In this document: positions 4,818 through 7,879 of the stretch, in pieces | Position numbering within the stretch: the stretch's first letter is position 1 | How the letters are laid out: every line of letters begins with the position of its first letter | NCBI GenBank assembly: GCA_021782525.1 | Contig: JAJXUY010000058.1 | Coordinates: forward strand, 1-7,879 | DNA from: Acidobacteriota bacterium | Lineage (GTDB): Bacteria > Acidobacteriota > Thermoanaerobaculia > Thermoanaerobaculales > Thermoanaerobaculaceae | DNA length: 7,879 bases | Reading direction: 5' to 3' | The notes under the pieces: model-generated | What the model saw: only the letters and a program-made list of their open reading frames with translations | The model's database searches: none | What the model was told of the DNA's origin: nothing | Made by a program: the position numbers and the translations under genes

Positions 4818-5764
4818 GGGGCCGGGAGCGGCCCGATCGCGTCCACGACCGCGACGGCGGCGGCCAGCGCCGCCGCTCCGGCCTCGCCGTCGACGAACGC
4901 CACCCGCTCGCCCCGGCAGGCGCGCTGGAACGCCAGGTGCTCCGCGGCCAACGGCTCGCCCTTCTCGACCGCCACCTCGATCGGGGCGATCGTCGCCTCG
5001 CCGCCGCTGCGGAGGAGCCGGTACGCCGACACACTCTGCTCGGCGTAGTCGATCGAGTGGTACGCGTCGGGCTCGAACAGCCGTAGCTTGCGCACGCGTT
5101 CGGAGGAGACGCGGCTCGCGGTCAAATTGGCGACGCACCCGTTCGCGAAGGCGAGGCGGACGTTGGCGAGGTCGACGCGCCCGGAGAGCACCGGCACGCC
5201 GACGGCCCTGACCTCGGTGACCGGCGACCCCTGGTTGAGCGCCTGGGCGAGTTGCAGGTCGTGCACCATGAGGTCGAGGACCACGTCGATGTCCATCGAG
5301 CGGCGGGTGAACGGCGACAGGCGCTGCGCCTCGAGGTAGCGCGGCCGCGGCGAGCGCGCCAGGACGGCCTGGACCGCCGGGTTGAAGAACTCGACGTGCC
5401 CGACGCCGAGGACCACACCGGCGCGGCGGGCGAGCTCGACCATCTCGTTCGCCTCGGGGCCCGAGGCCGCGATCGGCTTCTCGACCAGCACGTGACGCCC
5501 GGCGGTCAGGAATCGCGCCGCGACCTCGAGGTGGGTCACCGTCGGCGAGGCGACCACGGCGGCGGCGGCGCGCGCCACCGCCTCGTCGAGGCTCGCCAAC
5601 GCCTCGGCGCCGAACTCGGCGCAAACCGCCTCCAGCCGGGAGCGGTCGGGGTCGAACGCGCCGACGCAGCGCCAGCCGGGAACGGTGCGCGCCAGGCGCA
5701 GGTGATGGCGGCCGAGGTGGCCGGTGCCGACGACCGCGACCGCGAGGGGGGCGGGTTCGCTCAT
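4814..5764 (-). CDS. Gfo/Idh/MocA-family NAD(P)-dependent oxidoreductase
   Basis: The protein has 316 residues. The N-terminal Rossmann fold begins at once: AVAVVGTGHLGRHH with the dinucleotide-binding GTGHLG at 13-18 and an acidic Asp38 at the end of the second strand, favouring NAD(H). The family hallmark EKP is at 95-97 (VLVEKPIAAS), and VGHVEFFNP follows at 121-129. The catalytic-region motif is MDIDVVLDLMVHDLQLA at 157-173, with Asp164 and His168. The RLSPF..RS.DIDVVLDLM.HD pattern is the one I associate with UDP-sugar 3-dehydrogenases such as GnnA, often encoded near lpxA/lpxB, whose product feeds amide-linked lipid A. No lpx gene or GnnB-type aminotransferase is visible here, so only the family is firm. 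The ATG at 5762-5764 is chosen because the Rossmann motif follows directly. An in-frame start further upstream adds a Pro-rich, unrelated 26-residue piece that lies across the promoter. Confidence 0.88.
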   Translation of the reverse strand: MSEPAPLAVAVVGTGHLGRHHLRLARTVPGWRCVGAFDPDRSRLEAVCAEFGAEALASLDEAVARAAAAVVASPTVTHLEVAARFLTAGRHVLVEKPIAASGPEANEMVELARRAGVVLGVGHVEFFNPAVQAVLARSPRPRYLEAQRLSPFTRRSMDIDVVLDLMVHDLQLAQALNQGSPVTEVRAVGVPVLSGRVDLANVRLAFANGCVANLTASRVSSERVRKLRLFEPDAYHSIDYAEQSVSAYRLLRSGGEATIAPIEVAVEKGEPLAAEHLAFQRACRGERVAFVDGEAGAAALAAAVAVVDAIGPLPAP

Positions 5765-5801
5765 GGACGGGGAGGGTACGCGGCTGCACCCGCCGGGGCA
5801 A
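5765..5801 (-). promoter_or_regulatory. Candidate promoter of the oxidoreductase gene, implying a leaderless mRNA
   Basis: On the minus strand, TTGCCC (5796-5801) and TACCCT (5773-5778) are exactly 17 bases apart, and the ATG follows the -10 after only eight bases (5765-5772). Initiation would therefore fall within a base or two of the ATG. No Shine-Dalgarno precedes this start (the bases are CCCCGTCC), which agrees with leaderless translation. Confidence 0.5.
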
Positions 5802-5840
5802 GCCTCGGGTCCCGGCGGCCGAAGAAATGACAGAGGCGGC

Positions 5841-5992
5841 AAGAGGGGAAAGGGAAGAGGGCAAAGGGAAAGCAGAGGAGCCCGGGGAGCAGAGGTGCGA
5901 AGGGGCGAAGTACGGGCTCTGGCTTCTGCTCCTCAGCCCCTCCACCCCTCGGTTCCTCTGCTGCATTCCCTTTCCCCTCTTCCCTCTTCCCC
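5841..5992. repeat. Large imperfect palindrome with purine-rich left and pyrimidine-rich right arm
   Basis: The left arm (5845-5882) is almost pure purine on the plus strand and the right arm (5951-5992) almost pure pyrimidine. Core left 5852-5882 and the reverse complement of 5951-5984 agree at all but three aligned positions, apart from a three-base GCA insertion in the right arm. Inside the 68-base centre is a smaller stem, GGAGCAGA (5886-5893) with TCTGCTCC (5925-5932). The base composition differs sharply from the flanking DNA and no reading frame in it looks real. It lies between the divergent promoters of the oxidoreductase and tatD-like genes. A REP/BIME-like or MITE-like intergenic repeat is the most plausible reading, with a regulatory or DNA-structure role as alternatives. 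Confidence 0.7.
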
Positions 5993-6013
5993 GAGCATGG
6001 CTCGCCCCAGATC

Positions 6014-6057
6014 CCCGGCTCGCTCTCGCCGGGCTACACTCCTCGCGGGAGGCAGCG
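6014..6057 (+). promoter_or_regulatory. Candidate -10, short leader and RBS of the TatD-like gene
   Basis: GGGC-TACACT (hexamer 6035-6040) lies 17 bases before the GTG start. GCGGGAGG (6045-6052) is the Shine-Dalgarno, five bases from the GTG. An inverted repeat, CCCGGC (6014-6019) with GCCGGG (6028-6033), covers the place where a -35 would lie, and no TTG-type -35 is visible. The arrangement matches the leader of the barrel gene base for base in spacing. Confidence 0.5.
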
Positions 6058-6819
6058 GTGATCGATTCCCACGCGCACCTGGCGATGATCGAGCCGGAGG
6101 CCAGGCCGGACGTGTTGGCGCGCGCTGCGGCGGCCGGCGTCACGACGATCCTGGTCCCGGCCACGGGCCCCGCCGACCTCGACGCTGTCGCCGGGCTGGC
6201 CGCCGAGGGCGAGGGGCGGATCGTCGGCGCGGTCGGGGTCCACCCGCACGAGGCGGGGCGGTGCGACGCCGAGTGCCGCCGGAACGTCGAGCGCCTGCTG
6301 CAGGCCCCGGGGATCGTCGCGATCGGCGAGATCGGCCTCGACTACCACTACGACCTGTCACCGCGGGAGGACCAGCGCCGCGTCTTCGCGTGGCAGCTCG
6401 CCCTGGCCCGCGAGCGCGGCCTGCCCGTCGTGCTCCACCATCGCGAGGCGTGGGCCGACTTCCTCGCCGCGCTCGACGTCGTGCCCGGGGTGCGCGGCGT
6501 CGCGCACTCGTTCACCGAGGGCTCGGCCGGCGTCGAGGAGATGGCGCGGCGCGGCTTGTGGGTCGGTATCTCCGGAATGGTCACCTTCCGTCGCGCCGAC
6601 AACGTTCGCGCGGCCGCCCGGGAGGCGGCGCCCGGCCGGCTGCTCGTCGAGACCGATGCCCCGTACCTGGCGCCCGTCCCGCACCGCGGCACGCCGAACG
6701 AGCCGGCGTATGTGCGCCTCGTGCTCGAGGAGGTCGCGCGCATCCGTGGCGTCGACGTGGGCGCCCTGGAGCGGGAAACCGACGCAGCGTTCGCGGCGCT
6801 CTTCCTCGCCGGGAGGTGA
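6058..6819 (+). CDS. TatD-family metal-dependent hydrolase
   Basis: The protein has 253 residues, close to the family's usual 250-265. The metallo-dependent hydrolase signatures appear in order: IDSHAHL (His5, His7) at the N-terminus, GEIGLDYHYD with Glu91, PVVLHHREAW with His127 as metal ligand, VAHSFTEG with His150, and ETDAPYLAPVPHRG with Asp200. This completes the two-metal TIM-barrel site, so the enzyme should be active. E. coli TatD has been described as a DNase and relatives have 3'-5' exonuclease or D-Tyr-tRNA deacylase-like activities, so the physiological substrate is open. The HSFTE segment replaces the common HCFSG, a variation seen in distant members. The GTG start is chosen because the Shine-Dalgarno sits five bases upstream and His5/His7 are where the family puts them; the frame is open upstream but crosses the palindrome and is not a gene. 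It is cytosolic with no signal. The gene converges on the peptidase gene across 16 bases. Confidence 0.9.
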   Translation: MIDSHAHLAMIEPEARPDVLARAAAAGVTTILVPATGPADLDAVAGLAAEGEGRIVGAVGVHPHEAGRCDAECRRNVERLLQAPGIVAIGEIGLDYHYDLSPREDQRRVFAWQLALARERGLPVVLHHREAWADFLAALDVVPGVRGVAHSFTEGSAGVEEMARRGLWVGISGMVTFRRADNVRAAAREAAPGRLLVETDAPYLAPVPHRGTPNEPAYVRLVLEEVARIRGVDVGALERETDAAFAALFLAGR

Positions 6820-6835
6820 GGAGGACCCGGTTCGG

Positions 6836-7879
6836 TCAGGCGCTCGGGGCGAGGGAGGCGAGCACGTCGGCCAACAGGACGATACGGCGCTCGAACGAGT
6901 GCAAGTCGAGATACTCCTCCCGGGTGTGCATCCCGTCCCCGACCGGCCCGAGGCCGTCCACGATCGCCAGCCTCGCCGGGTCGGCCACGTAGTTCGGAAA
7001 CGAGATCCCGCCGCGGTCTTCCTCGACCTCGAGCCGCCACCCGCGCTGGGCGGCGAGCTTCGCCACGCGGCCCACGATCGCCGCGCCCGGTCCGTGCGGG
7101 TCCACCGGAGGCACGTGCATCCCCTGCGCGAACGTCATCCTGACGTCGTGCGCCGCGGCCGTGTTCTCGGCGAGGCGCTGCAGGCGCCCGAGGATGCGGA
7201 GGCCGTCGGCGGCGGTGAGGAACCGCGCCTCGCCTTCCGCGACCGCACGGTCCGAGACGATGTTGCGCCGGCGGGAGGTCCCGAGCAGCACATGGTGGAG
7301 CGCGAGGCCGTTGACGAAATCGGCGTCGCCGGCCACCAGCCGCGCCACGTTGACCGTGACGCCCGAGCCGGTCTCCGACATCCGTTCGGCCTGCGCGGCC
7401 CAGTCGGCCGCCGCGGCGAGCGCCGACCGCCCTTTCCAGTATCCCAGTCCGGAGTGAGCGGCGCGCCCGGTCACCTCGAGCGTCCATTCGAACAGGCCGC
7501 GCCGCCCGCCGACCAGCGTCTCCCCGTCGCAACGGGCCTCTCCCGGCTCGATCACGAGCAGGGCGCGGGCCCCCTCGGCCCAGCGCCGCACCGCCCGCTC
7601 CGAGACCACGCCGCTGGCCTCCTCGTCGGGCACGCACACCAGCACCAGGTCCTGCGGCGGCTTCTCCCCCCGCTGCGAGAGCAGGTCCAGGGCGCCGACC
7701 AGCATCGCCAGGCCGCCCTTCATGTCCAGCGCCCCGGTGGCGAGGAGGCGACCTTCCTCGATCCTGGGGGGCACCGCGTCGAGCACCGTGTCGAGGTGCC
7801 CCACCAGCACGAGCGGGTGCTCACCGGCCTCGGCCCCGCTCGCGACCAGCATCGGCAGGACCGCGCCCGTACCGTCGGT
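6836..7879 (-). CDS. M20-family metallopeptidase, carboxypeptidase G2-like (N-terminus missing)
   Basis: The frame stays open to the right edge, so the start is outside the window; 347 residues are visible. Numbering from the edge, the zinc-site motifs are GHLDTV (His28, Asp30), ATGALDMKGG (Asp52), PDEEASG (Glu86 as catalytic base, Glu87 as ligand), EPGE (Glu111) and, near the end, GDGMHTREEYLD (His318). The dimerisation (lid) domain between them opens with GRAAHSG, the usual start of that domain. The order and the ending GLGPVG.G.H..EY.D. match glutamate carboxypeptidase/CPG2-type proteins, which remove C-terminal Glu from peptides or folates. Related aminoacylases and dipeptidases share the motifs, so the substrate is uncertain. 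Just before the last motif the family commonly has GG.SDAN; here it is GGISFPN. All metal ligands are present. It is convergent with the TatD-like gene, and no terminator is visible in the 16-base gap. Confidence 0.88.
   Translation of the reverse strand, partial: TDGTGAVLPMLVASGAEAGEHPLVLVGHLDTVLDAVPPRIEEGRLLATGALDMKGGLAMLVGALDLLSQRGEKPPQDLVLVCVPDEEASGVVSERAVRRWAEGARALLVIEPGEARCDGETLVGGRRGLFEWTLEVTGRAAHSGLGYWKGRSALAAAADWAAQAERMSETGSGVTVNVARLVAGDADFVNGLALHHVLLGTSRRRNIVSDRAVAEGEARFLTAADGLRILGRLQRLAENTAAAHDVRMTFAQGMHVPPVDPHGPGAAIVGRVAKLAAQRGWRLEVEEDRGGISFPNYVADPARLAIVDGLGPVGDGMHTREEYLDLHSFERRIVLLADVLASLAPSA

Noticed and set aside
5765..5842. Alternative upstream start of the oxidoreductase gene
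   Set aside because: The extra 26 residues are Pro/Gly-rich, precede a normal Rossmann N-terminus and lie over the best promoter candidate.
5827..6057. Upstream extension of the TatD-like protein
   Set aside because: It translates the palindrome into a Glu/Arg then Leu/Pro-rich stretch; the family begins with the His-x-His strand, which the GTG at 6058 supplies.
4593..6164. A 523-codon minus-strand open frame
   Set aside because: It is a shifted shadow of the oxidoreductase gene and reads through the palindrome; the residues are Arg/Gly/Pro-rich and motif-free.
6348..7637. A 429-codon minus-strand open frame
   Set aside because: It is a shadow of the M20 peptidase frame and of the TatD-like gene on the other strand; no motif supports it.

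Overview
The window is G+C-rich (by eye about 70 %) and densely packed with short intergenic gaps, as in a Gram-negative bacterial chromosome. A signal-peptide beta-barrel protein and a lipobox lipoprotein show that the cell has an outer membrane. The G+C content, the mix of genes and the flavour of the small hypotheticals would fit Acidobacteriota or a deltaproteobacterial/myxobacterial-type lineage, but no marker here settles this. I see no mobile element, CRISPR array, rRNA, tRNA, toxin-antitoxin pair or recognisable defence system. The window reads as ordinary core chromosome whose unusual content sits in the intergenic spaces.

Layout, left to right. (1) 1-394 (+): 3' end of a HemW-like radical SAM heme-chaperone gene. 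(2) 445-1670 (+): a two-gene envelope unit, an outer-membrane beta-barrel protein followed by a lipoprotein with a GTGA start/stop overlap. (3) 1663-1923 (-): a small 86-residue hypothetical, convergent with and overlapping the lipoprotein end. (4) 2010-2825 (+): an inositol-monophosphatase/SuhB-type phosphatase. (5) 2976-4070 (+): a membrane-anchored GGDEF diguanylate cyclase with an intact active site and inhibitory site. (6) 4079-4561 (-): a four-helix membrane protein of unknown function. (7) 4562-4813: a 252-bp gap with candidate promoters and a cluster of stem-loops. (8) 4814-5764 (-): a Gfo/Idh/MocA oxidoreductase, possibly of the UDP-sugar type linked to lipid A or glycan synthesis. 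(9) 5765-6057: a 293-bp gap dominated by a large imperfect palindrome, purine-rich on one arm and pyrimidine-rich on the other. (10) 6058-6819 (+): a TatD-family metal-dependent hydrolase. (11) 6836-7879 (-): an M20-family metallopeptidase resembling carboxypeptidase G2, with its N-terminus beyond the window.

The genes do not form one pathway. The only tight transcriptional unit is the barrel protein plus lipoprotein; most others are single genes in convergent or divergent arrangement. The items most worth following are the palindrome at 5841-5992, the stem-loop cluster at 4678-4790 behind a strong promoter-like sequence with a poly-C spacer, the identical promoter/leader architecture in front of the barrel and tatD-like genes, and a probable leaderless start for the oxidoreductase.
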